Shown here: positions 35,443-45,254 of the stretch, in pieces
Position numbering within the stretch: position 1 is the first letter of the stretch
Layout of the letters: each line of letters begins with the position of its first letter
Source: Syntrophaceae bacterium
Lineage (GTDB): Bacteria > Desulfobacterota > Syntrophia > Syntrophales > Smithellaceae
Reading direction: 5' to 3'
Assembly (NCBI GenBank): GCA_018436925.1
Contig: JAHDKI010000029.1
Location: forward strand, 62,001 to 126,000
Length of the DNA stretch: 64,000 bases
The notes under the pieces: model-generated
What the model was told of the DNA's origin: nothing
What the model saw: only the letters and a program-made list of their open reading frames with translations
The model's database searches: none
Program-made: the position numbers and the translations under genes

Positions 35443-37584
35443 GTGTCCAACAAACATCCCCTGTTTAAAAAATGGAAGGAAGCATCCCTCAAAGAGCTCA
35501 AAGGCCGGCCCCTGGAATCTCTGGACTGGGAAACCCCCGAAGGCATCTGTGTGAAACCGATCTATACGGCCGAAGACTTAGCCGGGCTGGATACGGTCAA
35601 TACCCTGTCGGGGCTTGCCCCCTATCTGAGGGGGCCGACGGCCACGATGTACGCCAACCAGCCCTGGACCGTCCGCCAGTACGCGGGGTTTGCCACCGCG
35701 AAAGAATCCAACGAGTTTTACCGCAAGAATCTCGCGGCGGGCCAGACCGGGCTTTCCGTGGCCTTTGATCTGGCCACACACCGGGGATACGATTCCGACC
35801 ATCCGCGCGTGGCGGGCGACGTGGGCAAGGCGGGCGTCGCCATCGATTCCGTGGAAGACATGAAAATCCTGTTCGACAAGATTCCGCTCGATAAGGTGTC
35901 CGTCTCCATGACGATGAACGGAGCGGTGCTGCCGGTGCTGGCAGGCTACATCGTCGCTGCCGAAGAACAGGGCGTCACGCAGAAACAACTGGCCGGCACG
36001 ATCCAAAACGACATCCTCAAGGAATTTCTCACCCGCAACACGTACATCTATCCGCCGCGCCCCTCGATGCGCGTTGTCTCGGATATTATCGCCTACTGTT
36101 CGCAATCCATGCCGCGATACAACACCGTCTCGATCAGCGGCTACCACATCATGGAAGCGGGCGCGGATTCCGTCTTGCAGGTCGCCTTCACGCTGGCCGA
36201 CGGCAAGGAATACATCCGCGCCGCCATCGACGGCGGCTTAAAGATCGACGACTTCGCTCCGCGGCTTTCGTTTTTCTTCGGCGTCGGCATGAATTTTTTT
36301 ATGGAAATCGCTATGTTGCGCGCGGCGCGCTACCTGTGGCATTCCATTGTCAGCGAATTCAAACCCGAAAACCCGCGTTCCGCCGTTCTGCGCACGCATG
36401 TGCAGACCTCCGGATGGAGTCTCACCGCCCAGGATCCCTACAACAACATTATCCGCACGACGCTGGAGGCGCTTGCCGCCGCGCTGGGCGGCACCCAATC
36501 CCTGCACACCAACTCGTTTGACGAAGCGGTCAGCCTGCCCACGCCGCTTTCCGCGCGCATCGCGCGCAACACGCAGATCATTCTGCAGGAAGAATCTCAG
36601 ATCTGCCATGTCGTCGATCCGCTGGGGGGATCCTATTACGTCGAATCGCTCACCGCCTCCATCATCCGCGAGGCGAAGAAAATCATCGACGAAATTGAAG
36701 AATTGGGCGGCATGGCGCGCGCCATTGAAACCGGCATGCCGAAACTTCGCATTGAAGAATCCGCCGCGCGCCGCCAGGCCCGCATCGACCATGGAAAAGA
36801 CGTGATTGTCGGCGTGAATAAATACAAAGTCAAAGAAGAAACGCCGATCGAAGTGCTGGAGGTTCCCGCCTCCGTGCGCGACGACCAGATCGCCCGCCTC
36901 AAAGACATCCGGGCTAAACGCGACAACGCGGCCGTGCGCCAGGCGCTTTCCAAACTGACGCTCACGGCCGAAAAGGGCGGCAATTTGCTGGAAGCGACCA
37001 TTGCCGCCGTGCGTCTGCGCGCCACCGTCGGCGAGGTGTCCGACGCGCTGGAAATGATTTTCGGTCGCTACGCCGCAACCACACAGATGATCTCCGGAGC
37101 TTATGCCTCCGAGTATGGCGAGGATGAGGTCATTGCGGCGCTCCGGCAGCGCATCGGCCATTTTATTGAAAAAACCGGACGGCGGCCGCGCATGCTGGTC
37201 ACCAAGATGGGCCAGGACGGGCACGACCGGGGCATCAAGGTCGTCGCCACGGCCTATGCCGATCTGGGATTCGACGTGGACATCAGCCCGATGTTCCAGA
37301 CACCGGAAGAAGCGGCGAAGATGGCCATCGAAAACGACGTTCATCTCGTGGGCGCCTCGAGCCTCACGGCGGGACACAAGACCCTCATCCCGGAGTTGAT
37401 CAGCAAACTCAAGGTCATGGGCGGCGAAGACATTCTGGTGATCGCCGGCGGCGTCATTCCGCCTGCCGACTATGACTTCTTATCTTCCCGCGGCGTAAAA
37501 GGCATCTTCGGCCCGGGAACGCCCATCACCGAATCGGCGGATCAGGTTTTGCAGCTTTTAGAAGAGAAGTATCTCAAAGCGTAA
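35443..37584 (+). CDS. Methylmalonyl-CoA mutase (catalytic and B12 domains in one chain)
   Basis: A 713-residue adenosylcobalamin enzyme interconverting methylmalonyl-CoA and succinyl-CoA. The TIM-barrel half keeps the residues equivalent to Thr85, Arg87 and Tyr89 (TVRQY), Gln197 (TIQN), Arg207 (LTRNTY) and His244 (SGYH) of the Propionibacterium enzyme, so methylmalonyl specificity is likely. Arg82, a CoA contact there, is Gln. The B12 half binds cobalt through His594 (GQDGHDRG). The GTG start has AAAGGAG 9 bases upstream and lies 80 bases after the likely transcription start. meaB and the epimerase gene follow, forming the propionyl/succinyl-CoA branch. Confidence 0.94.
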   Translation: MSNKHPLFKKWKEASLKELKGRPLESLDWETPEGICVKPIYTAEDLAGLDTVNTLSGLAPYLRGPTATMYANQPWTVRQYAGFATAKESNEFYRKNLAAGQTGLSVAFDLATHRGYDSDHPRVAGDVGKAGVAIDSVEDMKILFDKIPLDKVSVSMTMNGAVLPVLAGYIVAAEEQGVTQKQLAGTIQNDILKEFLTRNTYIYPPRPSMRVVSDIIAYCSQSMPRYNTVSISGYHIMEAGADSVLQVAFTLADGKEYIRAAIDGGLKIDDFAPRLSFFFGVGMNFFMEIAMLRAARYLWHSIVSEFKPENPRSAVLRTHVQTSGWSLTAQDPYNNIIRTTLEALAAALGGTQSLHTNSFDEAVSLPTPLSARIARNTQIILQEESQICHVVDPLGGSYYVESLTASIIREAKKIIDEIEELGGMARAIETGMPKLRIEESAARRQARIDHGKDVIVGVNKYKVKEETPIEVLEVPASVRDDQIARLKDIRAKRDNAAVRQALSKLTLTAEKGGNLLEATIAAVRLRATVGEVSDALEMIFGRYAATTQMISGAYASEYGEDEVIAALRQRIGHFIEKTGRRPRMLVTKMGQDGHDRGIKVVATAYADLGFDVDISPMFQTPEEAAKMAIENDVHLVGASSLTAGHKTLIPELISKLKVMGGEDILVIAGGVIPPADYDFLSSRGVKGIFGPGTPITESADQVLQLLEEKYLKA

Positions 37585-37645
37585 ATTCGGTTGAACCCAG
37601 ACTCTTTGGTTGTTTGACGTCCAGACCCGAAACGGAGCCAGGCCT

Positions 37646-38632
37646 ATGGAAAAATTCAAGATCCGCGACTACATACAGGGAGTTCTTGAAAGTGACCGGC
37701 GAATGCTGGCCAAAACCATCACGCTGGTTGAAAGCTCGCTGCCGGACGATCAGGAGTGGTCGCGCCGGATATTGGATGAGCTGATGCCGCACACCGGCCG
37801 GGCGCTGCGCGTGGGCATCACGGGGCTTCCGGGCGCGGGGAAAAGCACCTTCATTGAAAGTTTCGGCACACTTTTGACGCAGAATGAACACCGGGTTGCG
37901 GTCCTGGCGGTTGACCCAAGCTCCCCCAAAACCGGCGGCTCGATTCTGGCGGACAAAACGCGCATGGAAAAACTCGCTGTCAACGACCGGGCCTTTATCC
38001 GTCCGTCGCCTTCAGGAAAGACGCTGGGCGGCGTCGCCCGCAAGACCCGTGAAACCATGCTGGTTTGCGAGGCGGCCGGCTTTGACATCGTGATGATCGA
38101 AACCGTCGGCGTCGGCCAATCCGAGGTCACCGTCGCGTCGATGGTCGACTTTTTTATGGTGCTGATGATCGCCGGCGGCGGCGACGAGCTGCAGGGCATC
38201 AAAAAGGGCGTTTTGGAACTGGCCGATCTGGTCGCCATCAATAAAGCCGACGGAGACAACATTGAGCGGGCCAAACAGGCGCAAAGGCAGTACGAGATGG
38301 CTTTTCATCTGCTGAGTTCGCCCTCGCGCAACTGGACGCCGCCGGTCGTCACCTGCAGTTCCATCACGGGCGCCGGGCTGGACAATATTCTTAAAAATAT
38401 TCAGGAGCACAGAGAGAAGCTGACGCAAAGCGGCGAATTTCAGAAAAAACGTCAGGAACAAAATAAAGAGTGGTTCCGTTTTCTGGTGCGCGAAGGCGTG
38501 CAGGAATGGTTTTACGCCAGTCCCGCGGGGACCATGATGCCGGAGTTGATTGAAGCGGTCGGAAACGGCGCCATGACGCCGACCACAGCCGCGTTAAAAA
38601 TTCTCGACCGGCTCAAAGGCAGCACCTTTTAA
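37646..38632 (+). CDS. meaB: Methylmalonyl-CoA mutase-associated GTPase MeaB/ArgK
   Basis: A 328-residue P-loop GTPase. G1 is GLPGAGKSTFIE, the switch region carries the VDPSSPKTGGSILAD signature of the family, G3 is ETVGVGQSE, and G4 is NKAD. MeaB loads intact adenosylcobalamin onto methylmalonyl-CoA mutase and protects it from inactivation. It lies 61 bases after the mutase gene and before the epimerase. The ATG chosen begins MEKFKIRDY with GGAG upstream; 12 more open codons precede it. Confidence 0.93.
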   Translation: MEKFKIRDYIQGVLESDRRMLAKTITLVESSLPDDQEWSRRILDELMPHTGRALRVGITGLPGAGKSTFIESFGTLLTQNEHRVAVLAVDPSSPKTGGSILADKTRMEKLAVNDRAFIRPSPSGKTLGGVARKTRETMLVCEAAGFDIVMIETVGVGQSEVTVASMVDFFMVLMIAGGGDELQGIKKGVLELADLVAINKADGDNIERAKQAQRQYEMAFHLLSSPSRNWTPPVVTCSSITGAGLDNILKNIQEHREKLTQSGEFQKKRQEQNKEWFRFLVREGVQEWFYASPAGTMMPELIEAVGNGAMTPTTAALKILDRLKGSTF

Positions 38633-38662
38633 AAACCGTCAGGCGTTAGGTGTGAGGAACTT

Positions 38663-38718
38663 GAAATCTGAAACTTGAAACTTGTAACTTGAAACTTGTA
38701 ACTTGAAACTTGAAACTT
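38663..38718 (-). repeat. Array of 8 heptamers (GAAACTT)
   Basis: Units GAAATCT, GAAACTT x2, GTAACTT, GAAACTT, GTAACTT, GAAACTT x2, all in phase. It is the reverse complement of the AAGTTTC motif at 9411-9529. It sits between meaB and the epimerase gene and ends 13 bases before the epimerase ATG. Confidence 0.9.
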
Positions 38719-38731
38719 GAAGAGGTCTTCC

Positions 38732-39133
38732 ATGAAAATTTTAAAAGTGGATCATATCGGCATCGCCGTCAGAAACCTGGCCGAAAGCGCAAAACTCTAT
38801 GACCTTCTGGGCATTGAACCTGCAGGCATGGAGGAGGTGGCCGAACAAAAAGTGAAGGTCGCTTTCTACCCCTTGGGCGATACGGAAATCGAACTTCTGG
38901 AATCGACCTCGCCCGACGGCCCCATCGCCAAATATCTCGAAAAAAACGGCGAAGGCATTCAGCATCTGGCGCTGCGCGTGGACAATCTCGAAGCGGCGCT
39001 ATCCGAGCTGAAAGCCAAAGGCGTGCGCCTGATCGATGAGAAACCGCGCTACGGCGCGGGCGGCGCGAAAATCGCCTTTATCCACCCCAAATCCACGGGC
39101 GGCATCCTGCTTGAATTGAGTGAAAGAACGTAG
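38732..39133 (+). CDS. mce: Methylmalonyl-CoA epimerase
   Basis: A 133-residue glyoxalase-fold (VOC) enzyme that interconverts (R)- and (S)-methylmalonyl-CoA. Metal ligands are in [17 protein letters not shown] and the C-terminal ILLELSE. It is the third gene of the mutase-MeaB-epimerase operon. The chosen ATG follows GAGG by about 6 bases; that site lies right after the GAAACTT repeat array, so the array may affect expression. Confidence 0.93.
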   Translation: MKILKVDHIGIAVRNLAESAKLYDLLGIEPAGMEEVAEQKVKVAFYPLGDTEIELLESTSPDGPIAKYLEKNGEGIQHLALRVDNLEAALSELKAKGVRLIDEKPRYGAGGAKIAFIHPKSTGGILLELSERT

Positions 39134-39236
39134 CGGACTGCGTGCGGTTTTCAGCTCCGCCGGCAGCGACGGGGAATCGAAGACAAAACCCATCGCCTTT
39201 TGCTGGAGAGGGATCCTTGTGTTTCCATTTTAGAAA

Positions 39237-39857
39237 TCACTTGCGCAGGCTGTCGAGGAATCGTTCGACCGCTTCCAGGTAGATGGACTTGTACTCGTTT
39301 TTAACCAAAATGGTCTTTTCCAGTTTTTTAAGATGGATGATCCCGTTGAAGGCGCTCCAGAGGATAATGGCCTGTCGGCGTGAATCAAGCGGCTTGAACG
39401 TTCCGGCGTCGATTCCTTCCTGAATCGCCGCCGTCAGAGTCGAAATGCTGGCATTGCCGTGCTCATCGATTTTTAACTTCAGCGTCGGAGAAAATATCGT
39501 TCCGGGAGACGTCAGGAAGTAATTGATGATGTCGTAATAGTTTTTATGTTCCTCGCTGAAGCGCAGATAGGCTTTTGCAATCGACCGGATTTTATCTTCC
39601 GGCGAACAGTCGGGACGGACGGATTTCCTGATGCTTTGACTCAACAGATCCAACCCCTCCAGTTGAAGGGACGCAAAAAGGTCCTCCTTGTCCCTGAAAT
39701 AGAAATAAATCGCTCCGACGCTCAGCTCGGAATGTTTGGCAATCTGATTGATCGACGTTGCGTTGAGTCCTTTTTCCAGAAGCAGTTTTCTTGCCGTATC
39801 CAGGATGTGTTCTTTGCGTTGTTCCCTCTCTCTTTCTCTTCGCTCCTTGGCGCCCAT
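39237..39857 (-). CDS. TetR/AcrR family transcriptional regulator
   Basis: A 206-residue regulator. The N-terminal helix-turn-helix is typical (TSINQIAKHSELSVGAIYFYFRDKEDLF, residues about 34-61 in two parts around the recognition helix), preceded by a strongly basic/acidic helix. The C-terminal ligand-binding part is helical and unassigned. It lies just downstream of the sulfonate/dsr gene block on the same strand and could regulate it, or the propionate genes that converge on it. The ligand is unknown. Confidence 0.87.
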   Translation of the reverse strand: MGAKERREREREQRKEHILDTARKLLLEKGLNATSINQIAKHSELSVGAIYFYFRDKEDLFASLQLEGLDLLSQSIRKSVRPDCSPEDKIRSIAKAYLRFSEEHKNYYDIINYFLTSPGTIFSPTLKLKIDEHGNASISTLTAAIQEGIDAGTFKPLDSRRQAIILWSAFNGIIHLKKLEKTILVKNEYKSIYLEAVERFLDSLRK

Positions 39858-39997
39858 AACTTTTTTAATCCTTTAAAATGAATATTTCCGTGTTTTTTCA
39901 GTTTCCTGGTTTCCTATCATCCAAACGCGATTAAATCAAAATTTATCTTCCCCGTTGCCGGGCAAGCTGTTGAAATCACGGGATGAAACATTTACCG

Positions 39998-40246
39998 TCA
40001 AGATTCTTCCTCATCGGATACACGCCTGAAATCAAACCATGGTTTTTGCCTTTTGAAAGGACACCAAGCGGCCCGGCAGGAGCGAATCGGGTCTTCCGGA
40101 GGCGCCTTGACCAACTTGAAAGGGGCTTCCCGGTTTCTTTCAAGCCAGGCTTGGGCTTCGGCCAGAGTGTTTACGCAGCCTGCCTGATACACCGTCCTGC
40201 CGCGGCAATGCACAAACCCATAAATCAGTTCATAACGCTCGGCCAT
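39998..40246 (-). CDS. Small unknown protein at the end of the sulfonate gene block
   Basis: An 82-residue soluble protein of no recognised family. It has four cysteines (FVHCRG, QAGCVN, IRSCRAAWC), several Trp residues, and an acidic tail. It starts 12 bases after the stop of the zinc alcohol dehydrogenase and runs in the same direction, which supports it being the last gene of the block. The start region GGGACCGAG is a weak ribosome site. A metal-binding or accessory role is possible; nothing can be asserted. Confidence 0.55.
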   Translation of the reverse strand: MAERYELIYGFVHCRGRTVYQAGCVNTLAEAQAWLERNREAPFKLVKAPPEDPIRSCRAAWCPFKRQKPWFDFRRVSDEEES

Positions 40247-40258
40247 GAAACTCGGTCC

Positions 40259-41281
40259 CTAAAATTCCTCACCGATCTTCAACAGGACCTTGACGGCCTG
40301 ACCGGTGTCGATTCTTTCCCGGTAAATATCCGGCAGACGCGACAGCGGCTCATAATCGGAGATGAGCGGCCGCGCGTCAATTTTCCCTTCGGCCATCCAC
40401 TGCAGACACTGACTGTTCTCCGCGTGTGTGTTGGAGTAGGACGCTGTAACCCGAATTTCCTTGAGGTTGATCATAAACGGCGCATCGACGGTCAAAGGCG
40501 TAAAGATCATGCTCACGATACAGACCTCGCCGTTGTCCGCAGACAAAATGATCGCTCGACTGATATTGTCCTTCACGCCGGAGCATTCAAAGATCTTCCT
40601 GAAACCGCCGGGCACGAGGGACAAAACCTTCATATCCGCATCCGTCTCCAGCGGATCGAAAACGTAATCGGCCCCGTATCGCAAAGCGATGTCGCGCTTG
40701 GCGGCCATCGGCTCGTACAATACGATCGGTCCGTAGCCGAGAATTTTGAGGATCCGCACCGTGCACAGCCCGATCGGTCCGCCGCCCATCACCAGCGCTG
40801 AACCTTTCGCATCACTTGTACAGTATATGCCATGCAGCGCCGCGGCAAAGGTCTCCGCGAGCGCCGCGTTTCGCGAATCAACGCCCGCGGGAATCTCGAT
40901 GAGCATTTGGGGAAAAACTTTGACGTATTCGGCAAAGCCCCCCGGCAAATCTCCGATGCCGGTGGTCCGCCGGTGCACGCGGCAAAGCTGTTGCTTGCCG
41001 TTTTTGCAGTTGAAGCATTTCCCGCAGTAGGTGGGCCGAATACAGACGCGTGTTCCCAGCGGAGGACCGTCGGTCTTTGCTCCCTTTCCGGCGACGACCC
41101 CGCTGATTTCGTGCCCCAGAATATAGCCTTCGGCCAGGTGGCCTCCGGCCACCAGCGAATGATCCGAACCGCAGAATCCCGTGTTGGCCACTTTGACCAG
41201 CACTTCGTCGTCGGCCACCGTATAGTCGGGAACGTCTTCATAAACCAGTCCCCGGTCTTTGCGAAATACAACGGCTTTCAT
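40259..41281 (-). CDS. Zinc-dependent alcohol dehydrogenase (MDR superfamily)
   Basis: A 340-residue medium-chain dehydrogenase. The catalytic zinc site is Cys in GFCGSDHS and the GHE motif (LGHEISG). The structural zinc lobe has four cysteines (CGKCFNCKNGKQQLC). The nucleotide site is VMGGGPIGLCTVRIL, with an acidic residue at the end of the next strand (LYEPM) favouring NAD. It resembles sorbitol/threonine dehydrogenase-like enzymes. In this block it may oxidise a hydroxy-sulfonate; that is inference from position. The start follows GGTGAGGGG. Confidence 0.87.
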   Translation of the reverse strand: MKAVVFRKDRGLVYEDVPDYTVADDEVLVKVANTGFCGSDHSLVAGGHLAEGYILGHEISGVVAGKGAKTDGPPLGTRVCIRPTYCGKCFNCKNGKQQLCRVHRRTTGIGDLPGGFAEYVKVFPQMLIEIPAGVDSRNAALAETFAAALHGIYCTSDAKGSALVMGGGPIGLCTVRILKILGYGPIVLYEPMAAKRDIALRYGADYVFDPLETDADMKVLSLVPGGFRKIFECSGVKDNISRAIILSADNGEVCIVSMIFTPLTVDAPFMINLKEIRVTASYSNTHAENSQCLQWMAEGKIDARPLISDYEPLSRLPDIYRERIDTGQAVKVLLKIGEEF

Positions 41282-41313
41282 CGTCCCCTCACCTTTCACC
41301 TTGCATCTTCTTT

Positions 41314-42615
41314 TCAGTCCTCGCACTCCAGGATAATATTTTCCACCTTGCTTAAGTCCTTCTCATAAAAGAAGGAGCCGGCAAAAAACATCAGAGCGGA
41401 AACCACCAGAAAAACGGGCAAAATCGACATGGCCATCTGGATGCCGTGAAGGTCGGACAATTTGCCGATCACAATGGGCGCAAGCGACGCACCCAGGAGA
41501 TTCTGTACGACGACGCACACGGAGTAGGAAATGGCCCGCAGTCCCGGATGGATGACCTCCTGCGTGGCGGTAATCGCAGCCGGGGCGAACGCGGACGCAA
41601 GAACCCCCATTCCCAGAAGGGTGAAATACTGCACCTGGCCGGATAGAAATGAAATCGCAATAAAGATGACTGCGGCATTGAGCGCGGTTGTGATCGCAGG
41701 AAACAGCAGACGGGCCCTTTGCTTTTTCTTAAACCACATATCGGCCAGCCAGCCGCCCAGCGGCAGACCGACAAGCGCCAGGATCATGAGCAGGCTGACT
41801 TTCATGCCCGCTTCACTCATGGGGATGCCTGCCGTTCGATGCAGGTACGGAGGCAGCCACATGATAATGGCATTATTGACGAAGATGCAGCCGACAAAAC
41901 CGAGGTTGGTAAAAATCAGAGAGGGCGTTCGCAGAAATTCCCAGACAATATCCATCTTGCTCATCTTGGTCTTTTCCGAAGTGGCCGAGCAGGAAACCGG
42001 CTGGGTCTTTATCAGCTCAACGGTTTTGTAGTCCTTGATGAAGAAAAAAAGAATCGCCACCAGCGCGCCGGGAATCGCCACCAGGCCGAAAGCGTGCCGC
42101 CAGCCCCAGTGCGTGGCGATAAAACCGCCCAGCCCCATACCGACGGCAATGCCCAGCGGAATGGAAATGTTCCAAAACCCCATCATCCGGGATCGCTTTT
42201 CCGGGGGAAACAATCCGGAGAGCATCGCCGTGCCTGCCGGGGCATAGCCGGCTTCTCCGATCCCGATGCAGGCACGGGCCACAAGCAACTGTGGAAAGGT
42301 CCGGGTGAAAGCGCAGGCGGCCGTCGCCAGACTCCAAAACAGAGCCATCACGCCCACCGTCTTTTTCCGGCTCCAGCGATCCACGATGATGGAAATGGGA
42401 AACACCAGAGCCACAATGGACCAGTAAACGACCGACATCAGCAAGCCGGCCTGAAAATCTGAAAGCCCCCACTCCTCTTGAATAAAAGGAGCGAGGGACG
42501 CCACGATCGTTCGATCGACATAATCAAAAAAATACAAAAGAAACAGCAGCGCAAAAATGTAATAGGTACTGAACTTGGAAAGCTTGTATTCCTTGGGCGC
42601 AATTATGTTATTCAT
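41314..42615 (-). CDS. Major facilitator superfamily transporter
   Basis: A 433-residue carrier with 12 predicted helices in two six-helix halves separated by a loop near residues 200-225. The family motif between helices 2 and 3 reads DRWSRKKTVG, and helix 5 carries GIGEAGYAPAGTAML. It belongs with organic-anion type MFS carriers. It lies between the ThDP enzyme and alcohol dehydrogenase genes in the block that contains xsc, so uptake of an organosulfonate is the working hypothesis. Start context is good (AAGGGG). Confidence 0.87.
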   Translation of the reverse strand: MNNIIAPKEYKLSKFSTYYIFALLFLLYFFDYVDRTIVASLAPFIQEEWGLSDFQAGLLMSVVYWSIVALVFPISIIVDRWSRKKTVGVMALFWSLATAACAFTRTFPQLLVARACIGIGEAGYAPAGTAMLSGLFPPEKRSRMMGFWNISIPLGIAVGMGLGGFIATHWGWRHAFGLVAIPGALVAILFFFIKDYKTVELIKTQPVSCSATSEKTKMSKMDIVWEFLRTPSLIFTNLGFVGCIFVNNAIIMWLPPYLHRTAGIPMSEAGMKVSLLMILALVGLPLGGWLADMWFKKKQRARLLFPAITTALNAAVIFIAISFLSGQVQYFTLLGMGVLASAFAPAAITATQEVIHPGLRAISYSVCVVVQNLLGASLAPIVIGKLSDLHGIQMAMSILPVFLVVSALMFFAGSFFYEKDLSKVENIILECED

Positions 42616-42689
42616 AGGAACCCCTTATCTCGTTAGAAAAGTTGCAACTTGTCAGACCGTTCCTGAAAGCGGCAACGATAAATTGTACC

Positions 42690-44387
42690 TTAATTACATT
42701 TGTATCCCCCCAGATTGGCCAGAGCGACACTGCCGGGGCTGATCACGCTCGGATCCACTTTGACGTTGATGCAGGCCGTCTTGCCGGAGGCGAATGCCGC
42801 TTCCAGCGCCGGCGCAATGTCTTCGGGTTTTTCCACGCAGGCGCCGAAACCGCCCAGAACTTCCACCATCTTGTGGTAATCCACCCATCCCAGTTCCGTG
42901 CCGTTGGGAATGTTATGCCCCAGACGAAGCGTCTGGCTGTGCGCGATCATGCCCCAGGAGCAATCATTGGCGATCACCACCACGATGGGAAGGTTCTTGC
43001 GGATGGCCGTATGAAACTCCATGAAGTTGAAACCGGCGGAGCCGTCGCCCATAATGAGCAGAACGCGCTTGTCCGGATGTTTCAATTTGGCCGCGTTGGC
43101 ATACGGAATGCCGACGGCCAGACAGCCGTAAAGGCCGTAGTCCAGATACGTGCCGCCTTTCACAATGGTCCGGGTCATGCCCATCCAGGTGGACGTGTCG
43201 CCTCCGTCGGCCACGACAATATCATCTTCGCGATTCATGAAGGTGTTGACTTCATGGGCCAGACGCATGGGATGCATGGGCAGCGTTTCGCACTCCCACA
43301 TGGCTTTTGCTTCCTTCTTACCGGCGTCGTGCGCGGTCCGGACGGTCTCCACCCAGGGGGCGTACTGTTTTTTGAGCACATCGCCGACTTTCTGCCCGTC
43401 GATCACGGCGTTGAGTTCTTTGAGGAACGATTGAATGTCGCTGACGATGGGCAGATCGATGGTGCGGTTGCGGCCGATTTCGTCCGGCGCGATATCCACC
43501 TGGATAAATTTTGCCGTCGGCGGGAAAATTTCGCCGAAGATATAGAAAAGGCTCAAGCGCCCCCCCAGAAACAACACCAGGTCGGTGGTCATGAGCGTGA
43601 TCATGGCCGAGCCGGGCCGGATGGCCAGAGAGCCTTCAAAACAATAGGGATGCGTATCGGGAAGAACCCCGCGACCCGCCCCGGCCGTGTAGACCGGAAT
43701 GCCGATTTTTTCCACCAATTCGGCAATTTCCTTTTCCGCGTCCGAATACCAAAGCCCGCTTCCGCCGACGACAATGGGATTTTTCGCCGCTTTCAGAAGC
43801 TCGACCACTTTGTGTGTGTTTTCCCGGTCAACCGGCTTGGAAACAACCGTTGTGCTGGGCTTCTTGACCATGGCCATATCCACCTTGGCATTCAATATGT
43901 TGCAGGGAAATTCCAGATAGACGGGCCCCGGCCTGCCGCTCATGGCTGCGCGAAACGCCATATCGACATATTCGGGAATCCGCTCCGGCACGTAGCAGAC
44001 GAATGCTTTCTTCACCATCGGTTCAATGACGGGAAGTTGAGTCATATCCTGAAGATCCAGTTTCTCTGTGGCCTCGGTTCCGACGCAGCCGGCAATCAGA
44101 ATCACCGGGGCGTTGGAAAGCCGTGCGCTGGCGATTCCGGTAAGCGCGTTGGTAAAACCGGGGCCGGCCGTCACCATCGCCACTGCGGGTTTCCGGTTCA
44201 TCCGAGCCTGCGCTTCGGCCATGAAAACGGCCGCCTGTTCGTGGCGCACGTCAAAAAGGGTGATGTTTGTTTTTTCCAGAAACTGGTAAATGGGCGTGAT
44301 GTGCCCTCCGCTTAACGAAAAAATATAGTCCACGCCCCGGTCGACCAGGGCGTCCGCAACAAGTTTTCCGCCGATAATGTTATCCAT
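42690..44387 (-). CDS. ThDP-dependent enzyme (acetolactate synthase / decarboxylase superfamily), substrate unknown
   Basis: A 565-residue full-length three-domain ThDP enzyme. The catalytic Glu50 (VRHEQAA), the central domain (NPIVVGGSGLW) and the ThDP/Mg motif (GDGSAGFNFMEF, about 30 residues to NDCSWGM) are present. It is clearly different from the neighbouring Xsc-like protein, and closer in pattern to acetolactate synthase or 2-hydroxyacyl-CoA lyase-like enzymes. Its place beside xsc, an SDR and an alcohol dehydrogenase makes a decarboxylase or lyase of a sulfonated 2-oxoacid (for example sulfopyruvate) conceivable, but no residue proves this. The start follows GGAGG. Confidence 0.82.
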   Translation of the reverse strand: MDNIIGGKLVADALVDRGVDYIFSLSGGHITPIYQFLEKTNITLFDVRHEQAAVFMAEAQARMNRKPAVAMVTAGPGFTNALTGIASARLSNAPVILIAGCVGTEATEKLDLQDMTQLPVIEPMVKKAFVCYVPERIPEYVDMAFRAAMSGRPGPVYLEFPCNILNAKVDMAMVKKPSTTVVSKPVDRENTHKVVELLKAAKNPIVVGGSGLWYSDAEKEIAELVEKIGIPVYTAGAGRGVLPDTHPYCFEGSLAIRPGSAMITLMTTDLVLFLGGRLSLFYIFGEIFPPTAKFIQVDIAPDEIGRNRTIDLPIVSDIQSFLKELNAVIDGQKVGDVLKKQYAPWVETVRTAHDAGKKEAKAMWECETLPMHPMRLAHEVNTFMNREDDIVVADGGDTSTWMGMTRTIVKGGTYLDYGLYGCLAVGIPYANAAKLKHPDKRVLLIMGDGSAGFNFMEFHTAIRKNLPIVVVIANDCSWGMIAHSQTLRLGHNIPNGTELGWVDYHKMVEVLGGFGACVEKPEDIAPALEAAFASGKTACINVKVDPSVISPGSVALANLGGYKCN

Positions 44388-44414
44388 AAATAGATCCTCC
44401 AAAAACAGATTAAA

Positions 44415-45254
44415 TTATAGTTCCATGCACTGGCCGCCGTCGATGTTGATGGCCTGGCCGGTGATATACTTCGACGCATCCGAGGCCAGATAGGCCACCA
44501 GGTCGCCGACTTCAGCGGGCGGGCCGATGTATCCCAGCGGGATCGTCTTGCACATTTCCTTTTCCTGATGCTCGATGGTTGTGCCTAAAAATGACGCCTC
44601 GAGTCCGAAACGCCACTTCTCCAGATCCGTGGCGATCTGCCCCGGACAGATGGCGTTCACCCGGATACCGTTTCCGCCGAGCTCTTTGGCCATGGTTTTG
44701 GTCAGCATGATGACGCCGGCCTTGGCCACCGCATAAGCGCTGTTGAAGATGGGCGGCACTTTGCCGGCGCGCGACGCCGTATTGACAATGACCGCGGGCT
44801 TTCCCGCCATCAGCGGAATCACGGCGCGCGACATGCGAAAAACCGAAAACAGGTTCACGTCGATGGTTTTGATCCAGGCCGCTTCATCATAGCCCAGCAC
44901 CGTATTGGGAACGCCGAAGGACGCGCCGGCATTGTTGCAGAGAATATCGATATGGTCGAAAGCGCCCTTGATCGTTTCCACCATCGCGCCAATGGCCTGA
45001 TGATCTGTGACGTCCACGGATACGGCCAAAGTTTTCACACCATAGGTTTTGGCGAGCTCCGCGGCAATCTGGTTCATCTCTTCACTGGTCGCGGATTTCA
45101 GAGACTCTCCCGCAACGGGCGGTTTCCCCAGATCGGCAATGATCACATTGCATCCATTGGCGGCCAGTTTTTCGGCGATGGCGTAACCGATGCCGGATTT
45201 TTTGCCCGCCCCGGTAACCACGGCTGTTTTTCCCTTCAAATCATTATAGATCAT
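44415..45254 (-). CDS. SDR-family NAD-dependent dehydrogenase
   Basis: A 279-residue short-chain dehydrogenase. The cofactor loop is [14 protein letters not shown], followed by an Asp at the end of strand 2 (IIADLG) that favours NAD. NNAG, the catalytic Ser in NTASRAG and YAVAK are all in place. It starts inside the last codons of xsc (11-base overlap) after a GAAGGAGG site, so translation is coupled to xsc. It may oxidise or reduce a sulfonated alcohol or aldehyde; the coupling is the only support for that. Confidence 0.87.
   Translation of the reverse strand: MIYNDLKGKTAVVTGAGKKSGIGYAIAEKLAANGCNVIIADLGKPPVAGESLKSATSEEMNQIAAELAKTYGVKTLAVSVDVTDHQAIGAMVETIKGAFDHIDILCNNAGASFGVPNTVLGYDEAAWIKTIDVNLFSVFRMSRAVIPLMAGKPAVIVNTASRAGKVPPIFNSAYAVAKAGVIMLTKTMAKELGGNGIRVNAICPGQIATDLEKWRFGLEASFLGTTIEHQEKEMCKTIPLGYIGPPAEVGDLVAYLASDASKYITGQAINIDGGQCMEL

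Noticed and set aside
42642..44315. A 557-codon open frame on the plus strand opposite the ThDP enzyme gene
   Set aside because: It is a shadow caused by high third-position GC; the minus-strand frame encodes a complete ThDP enzyme with all motifs.
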